Notes: a model not told the origin generated them from the letters alone. Counted from the stretch's first letter, positions 45,012-54,035 are shown. The stretch: DNA of 64,000 nt from Microcaldota archaeon (GCA_021811435.1 JAJZOR010000005.1:1-64000), one strand, 5' to 3'. Made by a program: numbers and translations.

Positions 45012-46385
45012 TCAGCCCCGCTCTATGTACCTCATCGTGTCCAGGCTGCCCGGCTTGTTTGGAGAGCTAGATATGACTATGTACCTGTGCATGCCCTCCC
45101 TCTTCGCTATCTGGCGTATGAATGCGAGCATCCGGTCCGTGGTATCGTAGCGTTTTATATGCACGGACTCGAGCCCCCTGTACAGAGAAAGCGAGCGCGC
45201 AACCTTTTGGGACACGGCAACTGATATCAGGCGGGTGTTCGGGCGCAGGGCTGCCATTATCTTGGCCGAAGTGCCGGTCTGTGTAGGTATGAATATGCAG
45301 TCGGTGCTGTACCTCTCGGCCAGGCTCGCGGTTGCGAATGCTATGCCCAGGTTTATGCTCTTTATCTTGGAGTCCAGCTGCACCGGCTGGCTGGGCTGGC
45401 TCTCCGCAGCGTTGGCTATCTCCACCAGGAACTTCACCGCCTCTTCGGGATAGCGGCCGGCAGCGGTCTCGTCGCTGAGCATAAGGCAGTCCACGCTGCT
45501 GGCCACCGCGCTGGCGATGTCGCTCGCTTCCGCTCTGGTAGGCACGGGGCTGTCCACCATGCTCGCAAGAAGCTGCGTGGCGACTATGACAGGCTTCTGC
45601 GCCTCCCTTGCCGCCTCCACGATCCTTTTCTGCAGCTCAGGGATGTGTATTATGTTCATCTCTATCGCGAGGTCCCCCCTGGCGACCATTACGCCGTCCG
45701 CCTCCCTGACTATGGAGCCTATGTTGGCCACGGCCTCGCTCTTCTCTATCTTCGCTATAAGGTTGATTTTGCCTGTCCTGGCCCTGAGCTCGCGGAGGTT
45801 CGACGCGGACTTGACGAATGACATGGCTATGAAGTCGAAGTCCGACGACTTTGCGAACCTCGCCAGCTCCACGTCTGCAGCCGTAGGGGGCGAGGCGCTG
45901 ATGTGCGCGCCTATCAGGCTGACCCCCTTGTCGCTGCCTATGACGCCATCGGACAGCGCCCTTGCGACCACCGAGTCGCCATTTATTGCGGTTACATGGA
46001 ATGCAAGCTGGCCGTCGCCTATGTCTATAGTGCAGCCCTTCTTCGCGTCATTGTGCAGTGGATAATCAACAGGCACGCAGTCCGCCGATTTCTTGGAACG
46101 GGACGGCACGAAAGTGACGATGTCCCCCTTACTTACCTTCAGATCGGCATCCATCCTGCCCGTCCTTATCTTAGGACCGGGGAGGTCGGCCATTATGGAT
46201 ATCTCCCTGCCAAGCGCCTTCGCTATGCTCCTGACTGCCTTGATTCCAGCGAGCCACTGCGCCCTGTCGCCGTGGGACATGTTGAACCGCACTATGTCTG
46301 CGTGCCTGAGGACGCCCCTCAGCACCTTTGGATCCACTATGCCCGGACCGTAAGTGACCATTATCTTGGTCTTGAGCACCCTCAT
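45012..46385 (-). CDS. pyk: pyruvate kinase
   Basis: 457 residues. Last glycolytic step, PEP + ADP to pyruvate + ATP. FNMSHGD, MADLPGPKIRTG, the catalytic Lys in LIAKIEKSEA, VARGDLAIE and LSDETAAGRYPEEAV, and a C-terminal allosteric domain. ATG 46385 has GGTGG 6 nt upstream and overlaps the stop of the small zinc-finger gene by 4 nt (ATGA), implying translational coupling. Confidence 0.96.
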   Translation of the reverse strand: MRVLKTKIMVTYGPGIVDPKVLRGVLRHADIVRFNMSHGDRAQWLAGIKAVRSIAKALGREISIMADLPGPKIRTGRMDADLKVSKGDIVTFVPSRSKKSADCVPVDYPLHNDAKKGCTIDIGDGQLAFHVTAINGDSVVARALSDGVIGSDKGVSLIGAHISASPPTAADVELARFAKSSDFDFIAMSFVKSASNLRELRARTGKINLIAKIEKSEAVANIGSIVREADGVMVARGDLAIEMNIIHIPELQKRIVEAAREAQKPVIVATQLLASMVDSPVPTRAEASDIASAVASSVDCLMLSDETAAGRYPEEAVKFLVEIANAAESQPSQPVQLDSKIKSINLGIAFATASLAERYSTDCIFIPTQTGTSAKIMAALRPNTRLISVAVSQKVARSLSLYRGLESVHIKRYDTTDRMLAFIRQIAKREGMHRYIVISSSPNKPGSLDTMRYIERG

Positions 46386-46546
46386 CTGCGACCACCCTTG
46401 CGGCCCAGCGACCTGCCGCGCGAACACGACGGGCAGAGCCCGGTCTTTGCATCATAGTGATTGCGGCAGACATGCCTTCCGCACATCTTGCAGGTGTTGG
46501 TCGCGATACCGCCGCACACATGGCAGAGGGTCACTACATCCGGCAT
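46382..46546 (-). CDS. small zinc-finger protein coupled to pyk
   Basis: 54 residues with a dense Cys/His array: LCHVCGGIAT, CKMCGRHVC, NHYDAK, LCPSC and a basic tail RGRSLGRKGGRR. The spacing fits two zinc sites, as in small archaeal HIT-like or ribosome-associated zinc fingers. It starts at ATG 46546 and its TGA overlaps the pyk ATG. Too short for usual gene-length cutoffs. Function unknown. Confidence 0.8.
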   Translation of the reverse strand: MPDVVTLCHVCGGIATNTCKMCGRHVCRNHYDAKTGLCPSCSRGRSLGRKGGRR

Positions 46547-46556
46547 TATATCACTG

Positions 46557-47498
46557 TTATTTCTCCATCAAGATACTAAAATCTATGGCACCGCCCAGCT
46601 CTTCCATGGCCCTCTTTAGCGACATAGGCCGCATGCCGTGGTCCTTCGCGTACTGGCACTGGTACCTTATGTACTGCTCGTTTACGCGCGTCATGGGATT
46701 GACTGTCTTGCACTTCTCTATGTAATCGGCTATGATTGTCTTGGCCGCGTCTACGTCGAAACCCTTGACGTTTATTAAGTATGGCGCAAGTATCAGGTTG
46801 ACCACGCGATGCCTGCCGTCGTCTATCGGAAACGACATCAGCTTCTCTATCCATTCGCTTGTCCTGCCCGCGCCCTTCGGCACGGATACCTGCTGCCTCG
46901 GGACCTTTATCTCCTTCGCATAAGCGACTATCTGCTTCGGTATCTCATCATACTTTATGGGCAGACCTGCGGAAACAGACTTCGATATGGCGGTCTTCAG
47001 AAGCTGCGCGAACTGCATCTTGTCGAGCTTGACAGAACCTGAACCTAGCCTCTGGTTTATCAGTGCAAGGGAATTGCCGGGTGGGGCGTATTTTAGGAAC
47101 TGGAATACGCTTATCGAGAAATCACCGTCTTTTGCATCCGCATGGATGTCGAGCTCATCAGCCACCCGGATCACGTTCTCGACGGTGTCGCGCTCCAGCG
47201 CCATATACGACCTGTAGGCCTCCGCATCTGCGTACTTGGATATGTAGGATGCATTCCTGAGCGCGCTGACAAGCAGCCTGGCGTAGACGTAGCTCTGTAT
47301 GTATTCGAGTTGTCCGTATTGCAGGTCGCTGTAACTTAGGAACCCTTTGGAAAGGCATTCCTCCAGCGTGGCCTTGCCCATCATTATAAGATTACGGTCG
47401 GGGGCGGTCACGTTGAGCGCGCCGACTATCATTTTGGCTTCGTCCGAAAACGGGTACTTGTACGCGAATTTGAGGTCCGCGGCCTGGCCACTCATCAT
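46557..47498 (-). CDS. priL: DNA primase large subunit-like protein (PriL), altered C-terminal domain
   Basis: 313 residues. The N-terminal half resembles archaeal PriL (YPFSDEAKMIVGAL, helical). The C-terminal region reads FPIDDGRHRVVNLILAPYLINV ... ADYIEKCKTVNPMTR, which resembles PriX-like primase accessory domains, not the usual Fe-S domain with four Cys. Only three Cys are present in the whole protein. It probably binds PriS (not in window) and helps primer synthesis. Start ATG 47498 (in-frame TTG at 47501 ignored). Confidence 0.7.
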   Translation of the reverse strand: MMSGQAADLKFAYKYPFSDEAKMIVGALNVTAPDRNLIMMGKATLEECLSKGFLSYSDLQYGQLEYIQSYVYARLLVSALRNASYISKYADAEAYRSYMALERDTVENVIRVADELDIHADAKDGDFSISVFQFLKYAPPGNSLALINQRLGSGSVKLDKMQFAQLLKTAISKSVSAGLPIKYDEIPKQIVAYAKEIKVPRQQVSVPKGAGRTSEWIEKLMSFPIDDGRHRVVNLILAPYLINVKGFDVDAAKTIIADYIEKCKTVNPMTRVNEQYIRYQCQYAKDHGMRPMSLKRAMEELGGAIDFSILMEK

Positions 47499-47548
47499 CA
47501 ATACTCTTTGCCCATAAAAATATAAATTGCATTAGCAAAGTCTATGCG

Positions 47549-47621
47549 GGGGCTGTACGCTAACCTGGCAGACTACCGCGTTCGGGTCGCGGTTATCCGA
47601 GTTCAAATCTCGGCAGCCCCA
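47549..47621 (+). tRNA. tRNA-Pro (CGG)
   Basis: Acceptor GGGGCTG/CAGCCCC with discriminator A, anticodon stem CCGCG/CGCGG and loop TTCGGGT (anticodon CGG), T-stem CCGAG/CTCGG with TTCAAAT. The D-loop has the GG of class I tRNAs, but the D-stem pairs poorly (CGCT against GACT), which is odd. TATA AAATATAAATTG at 47515-47526. A fragment of this tRNA recurs at 52724-52751. Confidence 0.88.
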
Positions 47622-47816
47622 TTTCTATTTACTTTGATAATCTCGGCATGAAACCGAAAAAAATGGTCGACTTTTGGGGAACTTCACATTACATTTTGAC
47701 GACATTATAATCTGGTTTTGACAAGCCCAGAATTTCGTCTTCGATGGAAGCTAGATAGACACAAAACATATTTTCATTCTGTAGAAAGCGTTAATAAGTA
47801 GTAGATATATTACTTA

Positions 47817-47832
47817 GTATAAGGTTATACTT
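47817..47832. promoter_or_regulatory. inverted repeat at ATPase promoter
   Basis: AGTATAA-GG-TTATACT is a 7 bp inverted repeat with a 2 nt centre, sitting 17-32 nt upstream of the ATPase start and containing TATA. The flanking ACTTAGTA occurs twice in direct orientation. It may be an operator for autoregulation by the winged helix of the encoded ATPase. Confidence 0.4.
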
Positions 47833-47848
47833 AGTAAAGGTGCAATGC

Positions 47849-48871
47849 ATGAAATTATTCGATACGAAGCCCAAATCGGACCCGCATTTTCTTTATGGTA
47901 GGGAAAAGGAACTAGAACTGCTTGTACGTTATCTAAAACAAAATGATTGGATTATATTGTTAGGTCCTAGAAGGATAGGCAAAACCTCTTTGGCAAAATG
48001 TGCAATAACTAGATTAGGGTATAAAAGTATAACGATAGATGCTAGGGAGAACAACAATTTTGAAGAATCACTTTTAAAATCGCTTAAGCACCATGAAGGT
48101 TCTTTTAATATAAGGGCTGAAGTTAAGGCGCCGCATCTCCCTGTAAATTTGGGGGTAGATTATAACAGAAAATCTTCTGCGGAGAACTTAAGTGTGATGC
48201 TGAAAAAAGCAGGCCGTCTGATAGTTTTAGTGGACGAAGCTCAGTGGCTTCACAATCCTCGCAGGGTAAACATGTTACTTTCTTATATATATGACACATA
48301 TTACGACAAGATAACCTTTGTGATAACCGGATCAATGATAGGTGTAATGAAATCAATAGTAGATCCTGGGGCCAGAAGTCCATTATACGGCAGAGCAATT
48401 ACTAAAATGGAAATAGAGAGATGGGGATCTTCGGTCAGTATAGGATTTTTGAAATCAGGCACCAAGGAAGTTGGATTGGAAATGAATGACCAGATTGGTC
48501 TGACTATAGAGGAAAAGTTAGACGGCCTTCCTGGATGGCTTACCCTTTTTGGGTATAATTATGCCCATATAAAGAATCCTAATGCTGCTTTGACGGAAAC
48601 AATTAAAGAAGCAAAAAAAGTTGTTTCCCGGGAGATGAAGAACATTGGCGATCTGGGCATTGGTTTAGAAAGGATTACCGAGATATTGCAAGACTTGGCC
48701 AAGGAACCTATGAGATTTACCGACTTATTGGATTCTACGGGTTTCAGCAACGCGGTCCTTTCTAGGCATATCGATACGTTGGAACGCCTTGGCTATATAG
48801 AGAAGGACCATAGGGACGAATACCTAATAAGCGATCCAATCCTAGCTGCCTATATCAACGAAAATCCGTAA
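47849..48871 (+). CDS. archaeal AAA ATPase with C-terminal winged helix
   Basis: 340 residues of the archaeal ATPase_2 family (MNS/STAND type). Walker A GPRRIGKTSLAK (about 38-49), Walker B LIVLVDEAQWLH, sensor-like VITGSMIGVM, and a C-terminal winged helix (DSTGFSNAVLSRHIDTLERLGYIEKD). Such proteins are common on archaeal mobile elements and near tRNA genes; function usually unknown. AT-rich relative to surroundings. ATG 47849 follows AAAGGTG. Confidence 0.88.
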   Translation: MKLFDTKPKSDPHFLYGREKELELLVRYLKQNDWIILLGPRRIGKTSLAKCAITRLGYKSITIDARENNNFEESLLKSLKHHEGSFNIRAEVKAPHLPVNLGVDYNRKSSAENLSVMLKKAGRLIVLVDEAQWLHNPRRVNMLLSYIYDTYYDKITFVITGSMIGVMKSIVDPGARSPLYGRAITKMEIERWGSSVSIGFLKSGTKEVGLEMNDQIGLTIEEKLDGLPGWLTLFGYNYAHIKNPNAALTETIKEAKKVVSREMKNIGDLGIGLERITEILQDLAKEPMRFTDLLDSTGFSNAVLSRHIDTLERLGYIEKDHRDEYLISDPILAAYINENP

Positions 48872-48935
48872 GAGATACTGCTATAATTTTCTCTGATGCG
48901 AAAGCGGTATTTGGTGGACTATGCAGTACTGCAAA

Positions 48936-49346
48936 TCACAATGCCTTGTTGGCGTCCGACATAGTCTGTTTACCTATATCAGCACGTTTTGTCTGAGCTG
49001 CCATGGACGCCACCACGGCGTCCGAGACCTTTTCGTAGACGCCCTCCATAAACTCGACGAAATTGGCCTGCTGCCTCCAGAATCTTGGCTCTCCCAGTCT
49101 TTTTATTAGTGCGGCGTTGACTGTAGGTCTTTCCATAGAGTAGCTCAGGCCGGAAAAGTCAGGGGTCTGCCAGAATCTCTCTATCTCCTCCCGCATTTTG
49201 GGGCTTTTTTTTGCAATCTTTGGCTTTGCAGGACCTTTTAACGGTCCAGGAACCTGAACCTTTGCATCGATTTGGCTGCTGCTAGAAGAAATCTTGCGCC
49301 TTGCATCCCCAAGGCGCTCGAGCTGAAATTGAAGCGGCACTGCCAA
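48936..49346 (-). CDS. hypothetical protein in accessory segment
   Basis: 136 codons from a TTG start behind GGAGGT. Ser-rich, Lys/Pro-rich N-terminal part and a helical C-terminal half (IERFWQTPDFSGLSY, EPRFWRQQANFVEF) with aromatic repeats; no known motif. Directly follows the interrupted zinc-finger frame on the same strand. Might be the tail of that gene after frame damage, or a separate small gene. Confidence 0.5.
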   Translation of the reverse strand: MAVPLQFQLERLGDARRKISSSSSQIDAKVQVPGPLKGPAKPKIAKKSPKMREEIERFWQTPDFSGLSYSMERPTVNAALIKRLGEPRFWRQQANFVEFMEGVYEKVSDAVVASMAAQTKRADIGKQTMSDANKAL

Positions 49347-49420
49347 GCAATCCGATTACCTCCCTGTAGCTTGCCGAAAATGGGCTACTCTTTCCTATAC
49401 TTCCCTTGGTATGCCTGGAT

Positions 49421-49738
49421 TCAATCACTGTATTCTCTGCCCACACGCACAGACCATGGGCATCTTTCCATACTCCGTGAAGCACAAACATTCAATTCCA
49501 CCAGTTCAAAATCCACCATCACTCCAATGGAGCCGCATTCGGTGCATTTCGGGCAAAGCAGGGTATCTCACTGCTTCTGTAGCATCGATGCGCTCGGGTT
49601 CCCCTTCTGCGCTATCTTCATTGCCTTGATCCATGCCCTGAGTTCATCTTCTTTCAAATCTGCGAAATGGCATATAGTTACGCCTGATTCTTCCATTGCA
49701 TATGCAAGCTCGCTGAAATCTATACCTATCCTTTTCAT
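49421..49738 (-). pseudogene. zinc-finger gene interrupted by an in-frame TGA
   Basis: ATG 49738 opens 56 codons (MKRIGIDFSELAYAMEESG ... SASMLQKQ), stops at TGA 49568-49570, and the same frame continues with a Cys-rich zinc-ribbon-like part (LCPKCTECG ... VCASRS) to 49421. A TTTTAAAGTTTC box about 25 nt upstream suggests a leaderless gene. Family unknown. Sits beside an IS element, so decay is likely; a sequencing error or readthrough are alternatives. Confidence 0.5.
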
Positions 49739-49774
49739 ATATTGATACTTGTAGTTGAAACTTTAAAAACTTGG

Positions 49775-50762
49775 TGTCTTATCCCGAAATAAGTTCCTCA
49801 CGACAAGAAAGATATTGGCCCTCAGAGACGAAGAAATCATGAGAAAATTGAATCTGAGGAAGGTACGGTGGATAGTGAGGGAGACGAAAAAGAGGGACCT
49901 GTCTATGTACCAAATCGCAAAACAACAAGGAATAACGCAAAGATACGTTAGAATGTTGTATAAGCGCTACAAAGATGTCCAACCATACAAACTCAATAGG
50001 GCAGTCTGTTTGAGGCGGTGCGGTCGAAAGCAGCGGCCTATCACGGATTATGAGATAAACGAAGTCGTAGCAGTCAAGATGCAGATGAGATTCGGGACCT
50101 GCAATATAGAGAAGATACTTTCTGAGAGGGGCATCAAGATACCGCACAACAGAATCCACAGGATACTGATAGAAAACAATCTTGCAAAGAACGAACCGAA
50201 GAAGGGCAAGATAAGGAAGTGGATTAGGTACGGGAGGCGGCACAGTAACTCAATGTGGCATGCTGATTGGACCAAATACAGCGGCGATAACATTCTGCTT
50301 ATAGAGGACGATTCTTCTAGGTTGATTACAGGTTACATTGGATCCAAGACTGCTACGACTGACATTACAATTTCAACATTCGACTCTGCTGTAGAAAAGT
50401 GGGGTAAGCCACGAGAGGTCCTCACGGATAGAGGGACGCAATTCTGTGAGAATGAGGACAACAAATATCGGTTCAGAGAGCATCTGAAATCTCTGGGGAT
50501 AAAACACATCCTTGCAAGGGTGAAACATCCTCAGACCAATGGCAAGGTGGAACGATTAAACCATACAATATTCCAGTTGATAAAACTGAAAGGGTCGTTG
50601 GATGCAGCGGTCAAATTCTACAATGAAGAGAGGTCACACATGAGCCTGGAAAATGGCCATCTCAGGACGCCACTGACTGCGTTTTATGAGAAAAAACGAA
50701 ATAATTAAGAGGTGAGATGACGAAACAAAATTACCGAGAGGGACTTAATTCAGGACAATACA
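49775..50762 (+). mobile_element. IS481-like insertion sequence
   Basis: 988 bp element with imperfect terminal inverted repeats starting TGT: left 49775-49797 and right 50740-50762 match at about 18 of 23 positions. One transposase gene inside. No clear target-site duplication, so either the element is old or the exact ends are slightly off. Confidence 0.8.
49839..50708 (+). CDS. IS481-family DDE transposase
   Basis: 289 residues from ATG 49839 (an in-frame TTG at 49815 exists). N-terminal helix-turn-helix (MYQIAKQQGITQRYVRMLY), then an rve integrase core with catalytic DDE: Asp in WHADWT, Asp in LTDRGTQF, Glu in NGKVERLNH. No internal stop, so it may be active. Confidence 0.93.
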   Translation: MRKLNLRKVRWIVRETKKRDLSMYQIAKQQGITQRYVRMLYKRYKDVQPYKLNRAVCLRRCGRKQRPITDYEINEVVAVKMQMRFGTCNIEKILSERGIKIPHNRIHRILIENNLAKNEPKKGKIRKWIRYGRRHSNSMWHADWTKYSGDNILLIEDDSSRLITGYIGSKTATTDITISTFDSAVEKWGKPREVLTDRGTQFCENEDNKYRFREHLKSLGIKHILARVKHPQTNGKVERLNHTIFQLIKLKGSLDAAVKFYNEERSHMSLENGHLRTPLTAFYEKKRNN

Positions 50763-50856
50763 GACAGTTTATCTGTAGGAAAAACATAAATAGTTGTTAA
50801 TGAGCGTTATATCGAGCGGCGTCTGAAATCAAAAACTAGAAAGGGCTGAGCAAACA

Positions 50857-52212
50857 ATGGTTATCGTATCTAAGTTCGGCGGTGGCATCCTGAAGGATGA
50901 GGAAAACTTCAAAGCCGCTGCAAAGATTATCCGCAGCAAAAAGGAGCATACAGTTGTCGTTGTTTCGGCCGCCAACGGCGTAACTGATTCCATTATAGAG
51001 GCCTTACATAGCGCGTCCAAAGGGACCTTCGATGTCGATCTTTTCACAGAGGATCTTGCCAAAAAGCATGAGAGCCTCATCAAGCATATCGAAAATCCTA
51101 AAATCAGGGAAAGCGCCGTATCCCGAATCCGCGAGAAGGCAGCCACGCTCAACAAACTTCTTTGCGGGGTGCTTTTTTTAAGGGAGGCCTCACCACGCGT
51201 CAACGACCTAGCCATGAGTTTCGGTGAGAGGCTGTCTGGGATAGTATTCGAGGCGCATCTTCTAGATTCTGGGATAAATGCGAAAGCCTTCGAGGCCGAC
51301 AGAATTGGCATACTTACAACAGACAGGTTCGGAAAGGCAAAGCCATTACTCGAAGAGACAAGACTAAACCTCGAGAGGACTATCATACCATTCTTGAGCA
51401 AGGGAACTGCGGTGGTTACAGGGTTCTTCGGCGCAGATGAGCACGGAAACGTGACTACCTTCGGTAGAGGGGGCTCCGATTTCAGCGCCGGCATTATAGC
51501 AAATGTGCTTGATGCGGAAAGGCTGGAAATCTGGAAGGATGTCCCTGGATTTATGTCTGCAGACCCGAGAATCGTACCCCAAGCCAAAAAGATTGACATG
51601 TTGAGCTACGACGAAGCGGAAGAGCTCGGATATTTTGGCGCGAAAATACTTCATCCGAAGACCATCGCTCCGATGCGCTCAAAGAATATACCGATAGTTA
51701 TCAAAAGCATCTTAGAACCCTCCTCGGACGGGACGCAGATTTCAGAAAAGAGGCATAAGATGACGCAGGTGGCAAAATCTGTTGCAGTAAAAATGAATGT
51801 TTCTATGTTGACTGTTAAGGGTGCTGAGGTCCTTGATATGACGCAGACCATACCGTTCTTGTCAAAGCTCGCAGAGTACGACATCTCATTAGACGCAGTC
51901 TCCACATCAGAAACAGGCATGTCACTAGTTTTTGATAAAAATGATGTACACAAGGTCAAAAATGCGCTAAAGCACTTCCCGAGTGCGGAGGGGATAGAAT
52001 TCGAAGAGGACGTATCGCTCGTCGGCCTGATAGGCGAGGGCATGAAGTCAGAGCCCGGAATAAGCGGTAGGCTTTTCAGGAGCATAGGTGATGCTGGTGT
52101 GAGCATAAGAATGATATCGCAGGGGGCATCTGAGATAAATATCTCATTCGTGATAAAAAGAAAGGACGTTAATGTAGCATTAAATGCGATTCATGCTGAG
52201 TTCATGGAATGA
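50857..52212 (+). CDS. lysC: aspartate kinase (monofunctional, ACT domains)
   Basis: 451 residues. Amino-acid kinase domain with SKFGGGILKD, VVVVSAANGVT, FGERLSG, TTFGRGGSDFSA and SADPRIV, then two ACT domains (about 300-450) for Thr or Lys feedback. First step of the aspartate pathway; asd, hom, thrB and thrC are at 55-59 kb. Codons favour ATC over ATA, unlike most neighbours, and it lies within the tRNA-Pro-bounded segment, suggesting transfer. Promoter AACATAAATAG near 50785. Confidence 0.95.
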   Translation: MVIVSKFGGGILKDEENFKAAAKIIRSKKEHTVVVVSAANGVTDSIIEALHSASKGTFDVDLFTEDLAKKHESLIKHIENPKIRESAVSRIREKAATLNKLLCGVLFLREASPRVNDLAMSFGERLSGIVFEAHLLDSGINAKAFEADRIGILTTDRFGKAKPLLEETRLNLERTIIPFLSKGTAVVTGFFGADEHGNVTTFGRGGSDFSAGIIANVLDAERLEIWKDVPGFMSADPRIVPQAKKIDMLSYDEAEELGYFGAKILHPKTIAPMRSKNIPIVIKSILEPSSDGTQISEKRHKMTQVAKSVAVKMNVSMLTVKGAEVLDMTQTIPFLSKLAEYDISLDAVSTSETGMSLVFDKNDVHKVKNALKHFPSAEGIEFEEDVSLVGLIGEGMKSEPGISGRLFRSIGDAGVSIRMISQGASEINISFVIKRKDVNVALNAIHAEFME

Positions 52213-52723
52213 TGATATGTTGAGAGCGGCAATCTTGGATGCTGTGTAATCCCATCGGTGCCCATAGGCGCCTCCTTGCTGGGGTTAGTGGGGGATTGAA
52301 TTTCTAAATCTTGGGCTGGGCTTGAATCTTGACTGGCTTTTCTGGCCTTTTTTTGGGTGGTCGTATTTAGGCGGCCGAATTTAGATTTTGTCGTCGAAAA
52401 ATCATGTACCAAAATCACCGGAAAACGCCATAGTCCTAGCGACTTTGTATCCAGAAGGGAGAAGAGACCATGGATCTTTATCTAACTTAACCTGGCCACT
52501 TTGAGTAGCTAGGTTAAGGTGTTAAATAATTTTACTCTCAGTAAATTTGTATATTTTGAATACTTGAATGCAGTATAGCTCATAAGTCATGCGCTCCGAT
52601 TCAAGCATAAATCTGGTCAGTACTTGCTTATAGACTTAGAGCCTGAATTATTTGCATCGAAACGCCAGACGAAGCTTCGGATGCTTGGACTGCGCTGGAA
52701 TGGCTAGAAAGAGCGCGCTAGGG
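52213..52723. other. gene-free 510 nt stretch
   Basis: AT-rich and without a convincing frame; a 75-codon minus-strand reading (52191-52418) overlaps the lysC end and has no support. A GTTAAATAATTTTAC element at about 52520 could be a TATA box. Nothing else seen before the tRNA-Pro fragment. Confidence 0.45.
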
Positions 52724-52751
52724 CCTGGCAGACTACCGTTCGGGTCTCGGC
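52724..52751 (+). pseudogene. degenerate tRNA-Pro fragment (possible att remnant)
   Basis: CCTGGCAGACTACCG, TTCGGGTC and TCGGC follow each other here and appear in the same order in tRNA-Pro (47564-47578, 47581-47588, 47610-47614), with 2 nt and 21 nt missing. This covers the D-loop, anticodon loop and T-stem. Direct orientation, 5.1 kb apart. Confidence 0.65.
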
Positions 52752-52834
52752 GAATCAATTTTAGAAACCTAAATATAATAATAGGTTTAATTTTACGATT
52801 GAAACACAATATTTATAGGACAACGGCGGTGCGT

Positions 52835-53443
52835 ATGGAAACGATAAAAAATGATGTAGATGGAAAGGAAGTGGCACATGAACAAAAGGCCCAGACCACG
52901 AAGAGAGCAACGGGTTTGAAGAATCTTAATATTACTCCGAAGATTGCTGTCGGAGTTATAATATTGTTGGCGGCGGTTGTGGTTATTTATGTCGCGGTTA
53001 ACAATTCAATCGCTCAGGTGGTTAGGATGGGGGACACTATTTCGGTTAACTACACTGGTACGCTTACAAACGGTACCGTCTTTGATGCTAGCTCGCTACA
53101 TGGCGGGCCATTTAATTTCACTGTTGGCTCAAATGTGATTCAGGGATTTAGTAACGGTGTTATAGGCATGACAGTTGGGGAAACGAAGACGGTGACTATT
53201 CCAGTAAACGAGGCTTATGGGCCGATAAATCCTGCATTGATTATGCACGTACCGACAAATGTCTTGAAAACGGATTTGAATGTTACACCGGCAGTGGGCA
53301 TGCATATTAGGGATGGCGCGGGGGAACAGGGGGTTATCACTGCAGTAAATGCAACGAATACCACAGTGGATTTCAATTCACCCTTAGCAGGCCAGACGCT
53401 AACCTTTAAAATCACTATCGTTAAGATATTGAAAACTGCATGA
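52835..53443 (+). CDS. membrane-anchored FKBP-type prolyl isomerase
   Basis: 202 residues. Charged head, transmembrane helix at about 32-54 (IAVGVIILLAAVVVIYVAV), then an extracytoplasmic FKBP domain with an IF flap (ISVNYTGTLTNGTVFDAS, FSNGVIGMTVGETKTV, SPLAGQTLTFKI). It likely folds surface proteins. ATG 52835 lies about 25 nt after AATATTTATAGG, giving a leaderless message; the longer frame from 52652 runs through the tRNA fragment and is not credible. Confidence 0.9.
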   Translation: METIKNDVDGKEVAHEQKAQTTKRATGLKNLNITPKIAVGVIILLAAVVVIYVAVNNSIAQVVRMGDTISVNYTGTLTNGTVFDASSLHGGPFNFTVGSNVIQGFSNGVIGMTVGETKTVTIPVNEAYGPINPALIMHVPTNVLKTDLNVTPAVGMHIRDGAGEQGVITAVNATNTTVDFNSPLAGQTLTFKITIVKILKTA

Positions 53444-53584
53444 TTGATATTGATGCTATGGATAGAAAGGGTGCGCGTTGAACTTTCCCGGTTCTTCTGC
53501 TTATGGTTGCGGGCCAGGATACCATCAGCCCGCCGCTTCTTTGTATCTAATTGCGTACTGCAACTTACGGATTGCTTGAACTTA

Positions 53585-54013
53585 TTATCTCCTGATTTGC
53601 TTTAGCTGGTACGCTATTTCTTTTATTGCCCCGTTTTCCTTTACCTCTATCAAGACGCGACGATCGTAAGGCGCGGCGCTTCTCACCATTTTTGACAACT
53701 TTTTAAAGTCTGCAGCGCTTATCCTTTCGTAGTCGTACAGCACAAAGACCATCGGGAACATGTTCGGCGTGATCACTGTCGACTCTCTGACCTTGAAATA
53801 CATGCCATTTACTGAGATGCATCCTACGCGGCTGTCGTATCCTGGCAGTCTTGTATCGGATTTGAGGTAAAGGCTGAACTCCGAAGAGATGCATCGGATG
53901 TGGTCTAAGTCTGCGAAGGTCATTCTGCCTTCCCTGTTATTCGACAGTTCTGCCAGCACTTCGTCCTTCCTGACGCCTTCGGCTTTAGAATCAATTATCT
54001 TGCGCATTTCCAT
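53585..54013 (-). CDS. hypothetical protein
   Basis: 142 residues, alpha/beta, charged, no motif recognised (FKVRESTVITPNMFPMVFVL, KLSKMVRSAAPYDRRVLIEV). GGTG ribosome site 6 nt before ATG 54013. Second gene after 54036-54446 with 22 nt spacing, so probably one transcript from the promoter at about 54495. Confidence 0.7.
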   Translation of the reverse strand: MEMRKIIDSKAEGVRKDEVLAELSNNREGRMTFADLDHIRCISSEFSLYLKSDTRLPGYDSRVGCISVNGMYFKVRESTVITPNMFPMVFVLYDYERISAADFKKLSKMVRSAAPYDRRVLIEVKENGAIKEIAYQLKQIRR

Positions 54014-54035
54014 TTTAACACCTGCAAAAGCTTTA

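Noticed and set aside
52191-52418. 75-codon minus-strand frame after lysC
   Set aside because: Overlaps the end of lysC, low-complexity Ser/Thr/Lys content, no promoter or ribosome site.
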